DNA of 64,000 bases, taken from NCBI RefSeq assembly GCF_022829285.1, contig NZ_JAKSYI010000132.1:242640-306639 (forward strand), in the 5' to 3' direction. A program made the position numbers and the translations under genes. Shown one piece after another: positions 38,153-46,059 of the stretch (position 1 is its first letter; the number at the start of each line of letters is the position of its first letter). The notes below the pieces were generated by a model. That model saw nothing but the letters and a program-made list of their open reading frames with translations, was not told the origin of the DNA and did not search any database. This stretch comes from Methylobacterium sp. J-078 (lineage in GTDB: Bacteria; Pseudomonadota; Alphaproteobacteria; Rhizobiales; Beijerinckiaceae).

Positions 38153-39367
38153 TCAGCGCAGCCAGCCCTTCAGGCGCCGGACCGCGTCGATGCAATCGGC
38201 CCGCGAGCCCGCGAAGGAGAAGCGCACGTGGTGGCCACCGTCCACCGCGTCGAAGTCGAGCCCCGGGGTGGCGGCGACGCCGGCCTCGTCCAGCATGCGC
38301 CGGCAGAACGCGCTGGCATCGTTCGTGAGGTCGGAGACGTCGGCATAGAGGTAGAAGGCGCCGTCCGCCGGATGCGTGCGCCCGAGGCCGAGGCCCGGGA
38401 AGGCGTCGAGGAGCAGGGCTCGGTTGGCGGCGTAGCCGGCCCGTACGGCCTCGACCTCCTCCACGGCATCGAAGGCCGCCAGCGCCGCCACCTGCGAGAG
38501 GTAGGGCGCCGAGATGTAGAGGTTCTGGGCCAGGCGCTCCACGGGCCGCACCAGCCAGTCGGGCACCACCATCCAGCCGATGCGCCAGCCGGTCATGCAC
38601 CAGGTCTTCGAGAACGAGTTGATGACGATCGCGTCGTCGTCGTAGCGGAGCGCGGTTTCGGTGGGCAGGCCGTAGGCGAGCCCATGATAGATCTCGTCGG
38701 AGATGAAGCGCAGGCCGAGCCCGCGCGCCGTCGCGCAGAGATCGGCGAGGCGCTCGGGCTCGATCACCGTTCCGGAGGGATTGGCCGGGCTCATCACCAG
38801 GATGCCGGCGAGCGCCTCCCGCGCGTGCAGTTCGCGCAGGGCCGCGCCCGTGGGGGCGAAGCGGTCCGCATCCCGCAGGATCAGGGGCGCGGGCACGAGG
38901 TCGAGGGCATGCAGCAGACTGCGATAGGCCGGGTAGCCCGGCTGGGGCACCGCGACCCGCGCGCCGGCATCGAACAGAGCGAGGAAGGCCAGAACGAAGC
39001 CGGCCGAGGAGCCCGTGGTCACCACGATCCGGCTCGGCGCGACCGCCACGCCGTAGGTCTCGGCATAGTGACGGGCGATCCGCTCCCGCAGGGCCGGCAG
39101 GCCGAGGGCCTGGGTGTACGGCAGGGCGCCGGTGGCGAGTGCGGCTTGCGCCGCCGCGATCACCCCGCGGGGCGCGGGCGCCGAGGGCTGGCCCACCTCC
39201 ATGTGGACCACGCCTTCGCCGCGCGCCTCGCGGGCGGCGGCGGCCGACATCACGTCCATGGCCAGGAACGGGGCGACGCGGGCCGCCCGCCGGGAAGAGA
39301 GGATCGGCGAGGGGGTCGGCGATGGGATCGGCGATGGGATCGGTTTGTCTGTCATCGGCTCCGTCAT
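38153..39367 (-). CDS. Class I/II PLP-dependent aminotransferase
   Basis: A fold-type I aminotransferase of about 404 aa. The PLP lysine is in INSFSKTWCMTGWRIGWMV. Other landmarks are TTGSSAGFVLAFLALFD, PGYPAYRSLLHAL, SPANPSGTVIEPERL, FISDEIYHGLAYG and the C-terminal substrate-Arg block HHVRFSFAG. The amino donor cannot be read; aspartate/aromatic types and valine-pyruvate types look alike at this level. The start is uncertain among ATG 39400, 39367 and 39355; I took 39367, with GGGG nine bases upstream. The N-terminus is a Pro/Ser/Ile repeat encoded by a 12-bp tandem repeat. Confidence 0.9.
   Translation of the reverse strand: MTEPMTDKPIPSPIPSPTPSPILSSRRAARVAPFLAMDVMSAAAAREARGEGVVHMEVGQPSAPAPRGVIAAAQAALATGALPYTQALGLPALRERIARHYAETYGVAVAPSRIVVTTGSSAGFVLAFLALFDAGARVAVPQPGYPAYRSLLHALDLVPAPLILRDADRFAPTGAALRELHAREALAGILVMSPANPSGTVIEPERLADLCATARGLGLRFISDEIYHGLAYGLPTETALRYDDDAIVINSFSKTWCMTGWRIGWMVVPDWLVRPVERLAQNLYISAPYLSQVAALAAFDAVEEVEAVRAGYAANRALLLDAFPGLGLGRTHPADGAFYLYADVSDLTNDASAFCRRMLDEAGVAATPGLDFDAVDGGHHVRFSFAGSRADCIDAVRRLKGWLR
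39301..39343 (-). repeat. 12-bp tandem repeat in aminotransferase 5' end
   Basis: About 3.6 copies of a 12-bp unit (ggatcggcgatg on the plus strand). It encodes a four-residue Pro-Ile-Pro-Ser-like repeat before the folded domain. In-frame, so copy-number change would only alter linker length. Confidence 0.8.
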
Positions 39368-39517
39368 AGCGGTTGGCCCCGGGGCACGCCAAACCGGCAT
39401 TCGGCAATTGACCGCCCGCCGCGAAAACGCCTAACCCGGCGGCTAACCGCACGTCTGATCGACGACGATTCCCCGATGGCCGGCTGACGCCTGACCGGTC
39501 CCGCCCCGCGAGGACGT

Positions 39518-40339
39518 ATGCCCCTGTTCCGCTCGCTGCTCTCCGCCACCATCCTGGCCGGCTCCCTGGCCGTCGCCCCGGGCGCGGCCTTCGCCCAGAC
39601 GACGCCTGCCCAGCCCACGCCCTCACAGGCCGCGCCCGCCCCGGCCGCCGCCTTCAGCGATGCGCAGCGCCAGGCGATCGAGGCCATCATCAAGGACTAC
39701 CTCGTCAAGAACCCGGACGTGCTGCAGGAGGCGATCGCCGAGGGTGAGCGCCGGCAGCAGGAGACCCAGAAGCTCGCGCAGTCGGCGGCCCTGAAGGAGG
39801 CCCGCGAGGCGCTGGTCAACTCGCCCCACGGCGTGGTGGCGGGCAACCCGAGCGGGGACGTCACCATGGTCGAGTTCTTCGATTACAATTGCGGCTACTG
39901 CCGCAAGGCGCTCGCCGACATCCAGGCCCTGATCAAGGGCGATCCGAAGCTGCGGGTCGTCCTCAAGGACTTCCCCGTGCTGGGCGCCGAGTCCTTGGAG
40001 GCGAGCAAGATCGCGCTGGCCGCCAAGCAGCAGCTCAAGGGCGACAAGATCTTCGAGTTCCACACCCGCCTGCTCGAGTCGAAGGGCCGGGTGAACGGCG
40101 AGCGCGCCCTCGCGGTCGGCAAGGAGATGGGCCTGGACGTGGCCCGCCTGACCAAGGACGCGCAGGGACCCGAGGTGAAGGCGGCGCTCTCCGAGAATGT
40201 CGGCCTCGGCGACAAGCTCGGCCTCTCGGGCACCCCGGCCTTCATCATCGGCGACGAGATCATCCCCGGCGCCGTCGGGATCGAGCCGATCCGCAAGACC
40301 ATCAACGACGTGCGCCAGTGCGGCCACGCCAGCTGCTGA
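39518..40339 (+). CDS. DsbA-family thiol:disulfide oxidoreductase
   Basis: A 273-aa periplasmic thioredoxin-fold protein. The signal peptide MPLFRSLLSATILAGSLAVA ends in AFA. An N-terminal helical region (FSDAQRQAIEAIIKDYLVKNPDVLQEAI), like that of Com1/ScsC-type proteins, precedes the catalytic domain. The active site is YNCGYCRKAL with Cys125 and Cys128, and the cis-Pro loop is SGTPAFIIG. Two extra Cys near the C-terminus (RQCGHASC) could form another disulfide. The N-terminal segment suggests oligomerisation and isomerase-type activity as in ScsC. It stands upstream of accB with a 158-bp gap. Confidence 0.92.
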   Translation: MPLFRSLLSATILAGSLAVAPGAAFAQTTPAQPTPSQAAPAPAAAFSDAQRQAIEAIIKDYLVKNPDVLQEAIAEGERRQQETQKLAQSAALKEAREALVNSPHGVVAGNPSGDVTMVEFFDYNCGYCRKALADIQALIKGDPKLRVVLKDFPVLGAESLEASKIALAAKQQLKGDKIFEFHTRLLESKGRVNGERALAVGKEMGLDVARLTKDAQGPEVKAALSENVGLGDKLGLSGTPAFIIGDEIIPGAVGIEPIRKTINDVRQCGHASC

Positions 40340-40497
40340 GACGCCCTGCCCGTCCGTGAAGGGCGGCGCCGACGCTTAAGGCCGCCGTCCCCGGATCATC
40401 CCACGCGCGCGGCCCTGCCGCTCGCACACCTTCCTTTCGATTGCCGACGCACCCCGCGCCTGACCTGAAGACGACCGAGCCGATGCCCAAGGAGCCG

Positions 40498-40980
40498 ATG
40501 TCCAAGAACGACCCCTTCGATCCGGAGCTCGTCCGCGAGCTCGCCAAGCTCATCAACGAGACCGATCTCAGCGAGATCGAGGTCGAGAAGGGGGATCTGC
40601 GCATCCGCGTCGCCCGTCGCGTCGAGGCGGTCCAGGTGCAGGTCGCCGCGCCCGCGCCGGCCCTCGCGGCGGTGGCGGCACCCGCCCTCGCGCCCGTCTC
40701 GGGCCCGGGCGCGACGCCCGAGCGCAGCAGGGCCGGCGCCGGCCACCCCGGCGCCGTGCCCTCCCCCATGGTCGGCACCGCCTATCGCCGCCCGTCGCCC
40801 GAGGCGAAGCTCTTCGTCGATGTCGGCTCCAAGGTCGAGGTCGGTGAGAAGCTACTTCTCATCGAGGCCATGAAGACCTTCAACGAGATCGTGGCGCCCC
40901 GCGCCGGCACCGTCACCGCCGTCTTCGTCGAGGACGGGCAGCCCGTCGAGTTCGGCGAACCCCTCCTCGTCATCGAGTGA
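40498..40980 (+). CDS. accB: Biotin carboxyl carrier protein of acetyl-CoA carboxylase
   Basis: A 160-aa BCCP that carries biotin between the carboxylase and the transferase in the first step of fatty-acid synthesis. The N-terminal helix segment FDPELVRELAKLINETDLSEIEVEKGDLRIRV is typical. A flexible Ala/Pro linker follows, then the biotinyl domain with EAMKTFNEI (biotin on Lys126), a family variant of the usual EAMKM. The start could also be ATG 40483; I chose 40498, preceded by AAGGAG. It ends 14 bp before accC, with which it forms the standard operon. Confidence 0.95.
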   Translation: MSKNDPFDPELVRELAKLINETDLSEIEVEKGDLRIRVARRVEAVQVQVAAPAPALAAVAAPALAPVSGPGATPERSRAGAGHPGAVPSPMVGTAYRRPSPEAKLFVDVGSKVEVGEKLLLIEAMKTFNEIVAPRAGTVTAVFVEDGQPVEFGEPLLVIE

Positions 40981-40994
40981 GCGGGGCCGCACCC

Positions 40995-42353
40995 ATGTTC
41001 GAGAAGATCCTGATCGCCAACCGGGGCGAGATCGCGCTGCGCATCCTGCGCGCGGCCAAGGAACTGGGGATCGCCACCGTGGCGGTCCATTCCACTGCCG
41101 ACGCCGACGCCATGCATGTACGCCTGGCCGACGAGAGTGTGTGCATCGGGCCGCCCTCCGCTCGCGAGAGCTACCTGAACATCCCGTCGATCATCGCGGC
41201 CTGCGAGATCACCGGCGCGGACGCGGTCCACCCGGGCTACGGCTTCCTCTCCGAGAACGCGCGCTTCGCCGAGGTGCTCGCCCACCACAATATCGGTTTC
41301 ATCGGCCCCAAGGCGGAGCACATCCGCATCATGGGCGACAAAATCGAGGCCAAGCGCACGGCCAAGCGCCTCGGCATTCCCTGCGTGCCCGGCTCCGAGG
41401 GCGGCGTCGAGGATCCGGAGGAGGCCAAGCGGATCGCGGCCGAGATCGGCTATCCGGTGCTGGTCAAGGCCGCCTCCGGCGGCGGAGGCCGCGGCATGAA
41501 GGTCGCCCGCACCGAGGCCGACCTGGAGCAGGCCCTGGGCATGGCCCGCACCGAGGCCAAGGCGGCCTTCGGCGACGACGCGGTCTACCTCGAGAAGTAC
41601 CTCGAGAAGCCGCGCCACATCGAGGTGCAGGTGCTCGGCGACGGGCGCGGCAACGCCGTGCATCTCGCCGAGCGCGACTGCTCGCTCCAGCGCCGCCACC
41701 AGAAGGTCTGGGAGGAAGGCGGTTCCCCGGTCATCGACGCCGAGACCCGCGCCGAGATCGGCGGCATCTGCGCCCGCGCCATGCAGGAACTGAAGTACCT
41801 CGGCGCCGGCACCGTGGAATTCCTCTACGAGGACGGGCGCTTCTACTTCATCGAGATGAACACCCGCATCCAGGTCGAGCACCCGGTCACCGAGATGATC
41901 ACCGGGATCGATCTCGTGAACGAGCAGATCCGGGTAGCCGCCGGGCTGCCTCTGTCGGTGACCCAGGACGAGATCAAGGTCGAGGGCCACGCCATCGAGT
42001 GCCGGATCAACGCCGAGCACCCGGCCACCTTCCGGCCCTCCCCCGGCCTGATCACCTACTTCCATCCCCCGGGCGGCCTCGGCGTCCGCGTGGATTCGGC
42101 CGTGTTCCAGGGCTACCGCATCCCGCCGCACTACGATTCGCTGATCGGCAAGCTCATCGTTCACGGGCGAACCCGCAACGAATGCCTGATGCGCCTGCGC
42201 CGGGCTCTGGACGAGTTCGTGGTCGACGGCGTCGACACGACCCTGCCGCTCTTCCGCACCCTCGTGCGGAACGCCGACGTCCAGAATGGCGATTACGACA
42301 TCCACTGGCTCGAGGGCTTCCTGGCCGGGGGTGGCCTCGACGAGCCCGGGTAG
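40995..42353 (+). CDS. accC: Biotin carboxylase of acetyl-CoA carboxylase
   Basis: A 452-aa ATP-grasp enzyme that carboxylates the biotin on AccB. Motifs: FEKILIANRGEIALRILRAAKELG, HPGYGFLSENARFAE, glycine-rich ATP loop KAASGGGGRGMKVA, ERDCSLQRRHQKVWEEGG, EMNTRIQVEHPVTEMITGIDLV, and the C-terminal GHAIECRINAE. Length matches E. coli AccC (449). ATG 40995 (MFEKIL) is preferred; a GTG overlapping the accB stop at 40977 is possible. Confidence 0.96.
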   Translation: MFEKILIANRGEIALRILRAAKELGIATVAVHSTADADAMHVRLADESVCIGPPSARESYLNIPSIIAACEITGADAVHPGYGFLSENARFAEVLAHHNIGFIGPKAEHIRIMGDKIEAKRTAKRLGIPCVPGSEGGVEDPEEAKRIAAEIGYPVLVKAASGGGGRGMKVARTEADLEQALGMARTEAKAAFGDDAVYLEKYLEKPRHIEVQVLGDGRGNAVHLAERDCSLQRRHQKVWEEGGSPVIDAETRAEIGGICARAMQELKYLGAGTVEFLYEDGRFYFIEMNTRIQVEHPVTEMITGIDLVNEQIRVAAGLPLSVTQDEIKVEGHAIECRINAEHPATFRPSPGLITYFHPPGGLGVRVDSAVFQGYRIPPHYDSLIGKLIVHGRTRNECLMRLRRALDEFVVDGVDTTLPLFRTLVRNADVQNGDYDIHWLEGFLAGGGLDEPG

Positions 42354-42477
42354 GATTTTAAACGCGCGCGGCGACGGCGGTGAGGGAACGAGAGCGCGCT
42401 GCGCTCGTTTCCGGTGGTCTTACCGCGGCTTCCGTTCATCGGTTCGGGTGCCGCCTCACTGCAAGGACCACCCCACC

Positions 42478-42786
42478 GTGCGCCTGACGACTTGCTTCCT
42501 CGCCAGCCTCCTGCTCGCCACGCCCGCTCTCGCGCAATCCCCCTCCGGCAATGTCGGACAGCCGGAGCGGTCCGTTCCGCAGGCGGGCAACACCACCGGC
42601 GGTCCGATCGACAATCCGTCGACCCGCGGCATGGCCCCGGCGGGCGGCCCAGCCGTCGCGCCCGCCGGTGAGGGCGGCATGAGCCCCGGCATGGGCGCGG
42701 TGGATTCCGCCAAGGGCGGGAATGCCAACGACACGAACCGCTCCGTTCCGAACACCGGCGGTACCTCCGGCGGCCCCGCCCGCTGA
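42478..42786 (+). CDS. Small exported SPSGNVGQ-repeat protein A
   Basis: A 102-aa protein starting at GTG 42478, with AAGGA about ten bases upstream. The signal peptide MRLTTCFLASLLLATPALA is followed by the mature sequence QSPSGNVGQPERSVPQAGNT. It shares the blocks PSGNVGQPER-VPQAG-TT-GPIDNPS and DSAKGGNA-NR-VPN-GTSGGP with the protein at 43207, so the two are paralogs. The mature part is Gly/Pro/Asn-rich without predicted secondary structure, cysteines or catalytic motifs. No family recognised. A strong terminator follows at 42819. Confidence 0.75.
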   Translation: MRLTTCFLASLLLATPALAQSPSGNVGQPERSVPQAGNTTGGPIDNPSTRGMAPAGGPAVAPAGEGGMSPGMGAVDSAKGGNANDTNRSVPNTGGTSGGPAR

Positions 42787-42818
42787 CACAGCGTCACTCC
42801 GGACTGACTTGCACCACG

Positions 42819-42844
42819 CCGGCCCCGAGAGGGGCCGGTTTTTT
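42819..42844 (+). terminator. Intrinsic terminator of small exported protein A
   Basis: A perfect 8-bp GC stem (42819-42826 with 42831-42838), loop gaga, followed immediately by six T. It is textbook in form and placed 33 bp past the stop of the first small exported protein. Confidence 0.92.
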
Positions 42845-42887
42845 GTTGTCGGCATCGGCCGAACCGTTCGAGCGCATGTGCGATCGC

Positions 42888-42916
42888 GCACAATTGAGTT
42901 GTGCAGCATCGTGCAC
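42888..42916. promoter_or_regulatory. Pair of overlapping palindromes
   Basis: GCACAA-ttgag-TTGTGC (42888-42904) is a perfect 6-bp inverted repeat. It overlaps a second one, GTGCA-gcatcg-TGCAC (42901-42905 with 42912-42916). This resembles a regulator operator with reused half-sites. It is about 290 bp upstream of the second small protein. No regulator is assigned. Confidence 0.45.
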
Positions 42917-43206
42917 CGAAATGAGCTCGAAAAGATCAATTTAGCCCCGCATAGCGCGCCTAGACGGCACTCGAAGCTCCTGCCCGGTGCAAAAGCCGCC
43001 TTGTCGACTGGGAATCCTGTCTTTTCCCTCCAGACACCTTCGCGACGGCCTGTTGCCGGCGAAACGACGGCTGGAACGCTTTGGTTCGCCGGGACTTCTC
43101 ACCCCACGCCGGTCAGGCGGGGACGAACCGGGTCGGACAGACCCGGTGGCGCAGGCCCCACCCAGCGACTGGATTTTCCTAACGACCCGACTTCCGAAAG
43201 ACCACG

Positions 43207-43539
43207 ATGCGCACCTTCAGCCTCACCTTCGTCGCCGCCTCCCTGATCGCCACCGCCGCCCTCGCCCAGTCGCCCTCGGGCAATGTCGGCCAGCCGGAGC
43301 GCTTCGTGCCCCAGGCCGGCGGCACCACCCGCGGCCCCATCGACAACCCCTCGGCCTATGGCGCCTACCGCAACGTGGACGGCTACGTCGACATGGACGT
43401 GACCGGCACCGTGACCGAGGCCCCCTACGCGTCGAACCGCGAGGCGATCGTCGAGGATTCCGCCAAGGGCGGCAACGCCGAGCAGCCGAACCGCATCGTC
43501 CCCAACCTCGGTACCACCTCCGGCGGGCCGAAGTTCTAG
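43207..43539 (+). CDS. Small exported SPSGNVGQ-repeat protein B
   Basis: A 110-aa protein with signal peptide MRTFSLTFVAASLIATAALA. The mature part starts QSPSGNVGQPERFVPQAGGT, nearly identical in its first block to the paralog at 42478. It ends with the shared block DSAKGGNAEQPNRIVPNLG. The middle differs: it has an insert rich in Tyr/Asp/Val (YGAYRNVDGYVDMDVTGTV) not present in the paralog. Both are probably periplasmic or surface proteins. Function unknown. A terminator follows at 43565. Confidence 0.8.
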   Translation: MRTFSLTFVAASLIATAALAQSPSGNVGQPERFVPQAGGTTRGPIDNPSAYGAYRNVDGYVDMDVTGTVTEAPYASNREAIVEDSAKGGNAEQPNRIVPNLGTTSGGPKF

Positions 43540-43564
43540 TCCCTCGCTACGGGACGGTGCGGGA

Positions 43565-43592
43565 AGGCGGGCCCCTCGGGGTCCGCCTTTTT
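43565..43592 (+). terminator. Intrinsic terminator of small exported protein B
   Basis: A GC-rich stem with arms 43565-43575 and 43578-43588, one G-T wobble and a minimal centre. It is followed by a T5 run (43588-43592). It lies 25 bp past the stop of the second small exported protein. Confidence 0.85.
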
Positions 43593-43662
43593 GCATGGCC
43601 CGGCGGGTTCTGCGACCGGCCGGCCTCTGGCCTTCCGCCGATCCCCGATCCAAAGTCGGCCC

Positions 43663-44337
43663 ATGCACGACGTCGACCGCGTAGAGATCACGCCCGAGAT
43701 TCTCCTGAAGGCGTATGCGGCCGGCATCTTCCCGATGGCGGAGGATGCCGACGATCCCGCGATCTACTGGGTCGAGCCGCGCGCCCGCGGCGTGCTCCCC
43801 CTGGACGGCTTCCACGTCTCCCGTCGCCTCGCCCGGACCGTGCGGGCCGACGTGTTCGAGGTCCGCACCGACCAGGATTTCGACGCGGTGATCGCCGGTT
43901 GCGCCGCGCCGCGCGGCTCGGCGGAGCGGACCTGGATCAACGGACGCATCCGCGACCTCTACGGCGCCCTGTTCGACGCCGGCCATGCCCACACGGTGGA
44001 GGTGTTCTCCCGAGGGGAGCGGGTCGGGGGGCTCTACGGTGTCTCCCTCGGGGCGGCCTTCTTCGGAGAGAGCATGTTCCACACGGAGCGGGACGCCTCG
44101 AAGGTGGCCCTGGTCCACCTCGTAGCGCGCCTGCGCGCGGGGGGGTACCGCCTCGCCGACACCCAGTTCGTCACCGACCATCTGAGCCAGTTCGGCGCCG
44201 AAGAAGTGCCGCGCCACGTCTACAAGCGGCGTCTCGCCCAGGCGATCGGCGTGCCGGCGAATTGGCACGTCTGGCCGGGCGACGGTTCCCTGCGAGGCCG
44301 CGACGTCCTCGCGGCCCTCGGCGGCGCCGAGGACTGA
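43663..44337 (+). CDS. aat: Leucyl/phenylalanyl-tRNA--protein transferase
   Basis: A 224-aa transferase that adds Leu or Phe to N-terminal Lys/Arg for ClpAP-mediated N-degron degradation. Motifs: ITPEILLKAYAAGIFPMAED, IYWVEPRARGVLPLDGFHVSRRLART, ERTWINGRIRDLY, GGLYGVSLGAAFFGESMFH and LVARLRAGGYRLADTQFVTDHLSQFGA. Length and order match the family. ATG 43663 is the only fitting start. It is convergent with DUF2155. Confidence 0.95.
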   Translation: MHDVDRVEITPEILLKAYAAGIFPMAEDADDPAIYWVEPRARGVLPLDGFHVSRRLARTVRADVFEVRTDQDFDAVIAGCAAPRGSAERTWINGRIRDLYGALFDAGHAHTVEVFSRGERVGGLYGVSLGAAFFGESMFHTERDASKVALVHLVARLRAGGYRLADTQFVTDHLSQFGAEEVPRHVYKRRLAQAIGVPANWHVWPGDGSLRGRDVLAALGGAED

Positions 44338-44367
44338 ACCCCGACCCCGCGCATGGCTATGACGCGC

Positions 44368-45045
44368 CTAGCGGAAGAGCGCGTCGAACAGCGATTGCGG
44401 TTGCGCCGGCTGCGGCGGTGCCGCGGCCGGTCCCTCGTTCGAGGGGAAGAACTTTCGCGATGGCTTCTGCTTCGGCTGGACCGGTACGCCGCGGGGCGCC
44501 TCCACGTCGACCTGCCCGTTCGGATTGACCTGCTGGGCAGTGCGCGTGGCGTCCTGGCCGCCCTTGGGCCTGCGCGTCTTCTCGGGCTTCGAGGCCATGG
44601 CGGGCACGTCCTCCTGCTCGCGCGCCTCGGCGATCACCTCGGAGCCGCCCTTACAATCGACGAGCCAGACGTCGTAGATCGGGTGCTCGATCGCATGCAG
44701 GCCGGGGCTCGACGCGAACATCCAGCCGGTGAAGATGCGGCGGTACTTGTTGTCGAGGGTGACCTCGTCCACCTCGAGGAACCCCGTGGTCTTCGGGCTC
44801 TCGGTGGGGGGGCGGCTGTAGCAGACGCGCGGCGTCAGCTGCAGGGCGCCGAACTGAACCGTCTCGTCCACCGCGACCTCGAACGACACGATGCGCCCGG
44901 TGATCTTGTCGAGGCCCGAGAACACCGCGGTCGGGTTCTTGATCTTGTCGGCCGATGCCGGAACGGCGGTGAGGCCGACCGCGATCGACGCGAGGAGAAG
45001 GCGCTTGACCACGAGGCGGGACGATCCTGCTGTGCTGCGGTTCAC
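44368..45045 (-). CDS. DUF2155-containing exported protein
   Basis: A 225-aa protein found almost only in alphaproteobacteria, next to complex I or aat genes. The signal peptide VVKRLLLASIAVGLTAVPASA is followed by the DUF2155 core (about 35-125): TAVFSGLDKITGRIVSFEVAVDE, then TPRVCYSRPPTE, EVTLDNKYRRIFTGWMFASSPGL and HPIYDVWLVDCKG. The C-terminal 80 residues are Pro/Lys/Gln-rich and disordered. The start is GTG 45045, six bases after GAGGAGGG; an upstream ATG (45099) lacks a ribosome site. Function unknown. Confidence 0.88.
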   Translation of the reverse strand: MNRSTAGSSRLVVKRLLLASIAVGLTAVPASADKIKNPTAVFSGLDKITGRIVSFEVAVDETVQFGALQLTPRVCYSRPPTESPKTTGFLEVDEVTLDNKYRRIFTGWMFASSPGLHAIEHPIYDVWLVDCKGGSEVIAEAREQEDVPAMASKPEKTRRPKGGQDATRTAQQVNPNGQVDVEAPRGVPVQPKQKPSRKFFPSNEGPAAAPPQPAQPQSLFDALFR

Positions 45046-45146
45046 GGGCGGCCCTCCTCTCGGGCGGCTCCCCTCGGGGAGCGACGGCGCGAGGGACATC
45101 TAAAGCCGCAGAAGATTGGTGGAAAAAGGGCCGGTGGCAACCAGGC

Positions 45147-45563
45147 TCAGTTTCCCGGGCTCCATGGCTCGTAATCGCCGGTGGCGGCCGGGCGCTGGCC
45201 GATGTTCAACTGCGAGCCGCGCGGCCGATAGGCCCCGCTTGTGCCGGTGAGATTCTCCACATGCGCCTTCTGCCAGGCGCGGGGCGTGTAGCTCTCCTCG
45301 CTCGGCGGCACGTCGCCGTTGTGGCAGAGCCAGCTGCGCCAGCCGGGCGGCACCTTCGAGGCGTCGGCGTAGCCGTTATAGACCACCCAGCGCCGCTCGG
45401 TTCCGACGGAGCGGTCGATCAGTGCCCCTTGCGCCCGGTAATAGGTGTTGCCGAGTTCGTCCGTGCCGACCCGCTGCCCGCTTCGCGCGGTGTAGAGCGC
45501 GAGCGACATGGTCTGCCCGTTCCACCAAGTGAAGATGCGCAGGAGCGTGTCCTTGAGAGCCAT
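45147..45563 (-). CDS. NDUFA12-type NADH:ubiquinone oxidoreductase subunit
   Basis: A 138-aa homolog of the mitochondrial complex I accessory subunit NDUFA12 (B17.2). Blocks: TLLRIFTWWNGQTMSLALYTARSG, VGTDELGNTYYRAQ, RRWVVYNGYADASKVPPGWRSWLCH and YTPRAWQKAHVENLTGT with the C-terminal Pro/Gly tail. Such supernumerary subunits are kept in alphaproteobacteria outside the main nuo operon. ATG 45563 gives MALKDTLLRIF. DUF2155 lies 101 bp downstream on the same strand, so co-transcription is likely. Confidence 0.93.
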   Translation of the reverse strand: MALKDTLLRIFTWWNGQTMSLALYTARSGQRVGTDELGNTYYRAQGALIDRSVGTERRWVVYNGYADASKVPPGWRSWLCHNGDVPPSEESYTPRAWQKAHVENLTGTSGAYRPRGSQLNIGQRPAATGDYEPWSPGN

Positions 45564-45846
45564 CGCGTTCGCCCGAATGGGGCGTCGCCGCCCCGCCATC
45601 ATTGTCGGCGCGGACTATGGTGAGACGGGCCCGCGAAGTCCAGTCGCGCCGCCCCTTGGCGGTCGACGCGCGGGGGCGTCCCGGGATTGCGGCCCAAATC
45701 CCACACCCGCCGGCGTTAACCATGCCCGAACCCATGCCCCGACCGGATGTGCCTGTGGGCGGAAAATTTTTCGCGTCCGAATCCGCCAAGCCGAAAGGGC
45801 ACTTACGAAATCGCTCGCGATATCCACAGGTTTAAGGCGAGACCCA

Positions 45847-45856
45847 CTACATCTAG
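45847..45856 (+). promoter_or_regulatory. Candidate NrdR box 1
   Basis: CTACATCTAG matches 8 of 10 positions of the NrdR box core CWATATATWG, including both outer CW/WG pairs. Its centre lies 32 bp from that of box 2, about three helical turns, which agrees with the known paired binding of NrdR. It lies 204 bp upstream of the nrdJ start. Confidence 0.6.
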
Positions 45857-45878
45857 CCAGGAACAGGCAGCCGGCACA

Positions 45879-45888
45879 CTAGTTATTG
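45879..45888 (+). promoter_or_regulatory. Candidate NrdR box 2
   Basis: CTAGTTATTG matches 8 of 10 positions of the core CWATATATWG. Paired with box 1 on the same DNA face, it makes a plausible repressor site for nrdJ. The nrdR gene is at 21410-21988 in this window. Confidence 0.6.
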
Positions 45889-46059
45889 ACGTGAGACCCC
45901 GGACTGGCATACCTTCGGATCATCGCCGAGGCTGTCGCGTCACCGGCGGATCACCGACTTTTCGAGACCCCTTCCAGCGCTTCGCGGCGCTCGCGGGCGC
46001 TCGACTTCATTCTTCGACACGGCGCCGCGCTTCTTCAGGCGGCTCGGGAGACAGGTTCC

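Larger units (their letters stand above)
42787..43206. other. Gap between the paralogous small exported proteins
   Basis: A 420-bp region holding a strong terminator (42819-42844) and a pair of overlapping palindromes (42888-42916). It presumably also holds the promoter of the downstream small protein. Frames through it (for example from 42722 and 42987) have no recognisable domain and overlap real genes in other frames. Confidence 0.5.
45564..46059. other. nrdJ upstream regulatory region
   Basis: A 496-bp divergent gap between the NDUFA12 gene and nrdJ. It contains two NrdR-box-like sites at 45847-45856 and 45879-45888. Sequence around 45760-45890 is less GC-rich than its neighbours, as expected for a promoter. 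No gene is recognisable in it. Confidence 0.55.

Noticed and set aside
45853..45876. Similarity of agccagga...ggcagcc upstream of nrdJ to the B12 box of a cobalamin riboswitch
   Set aside because: Only the first eight bases match. The other conserved riboswitch blocks are not seen upstream, and the NrdR-box reading explains the site better.
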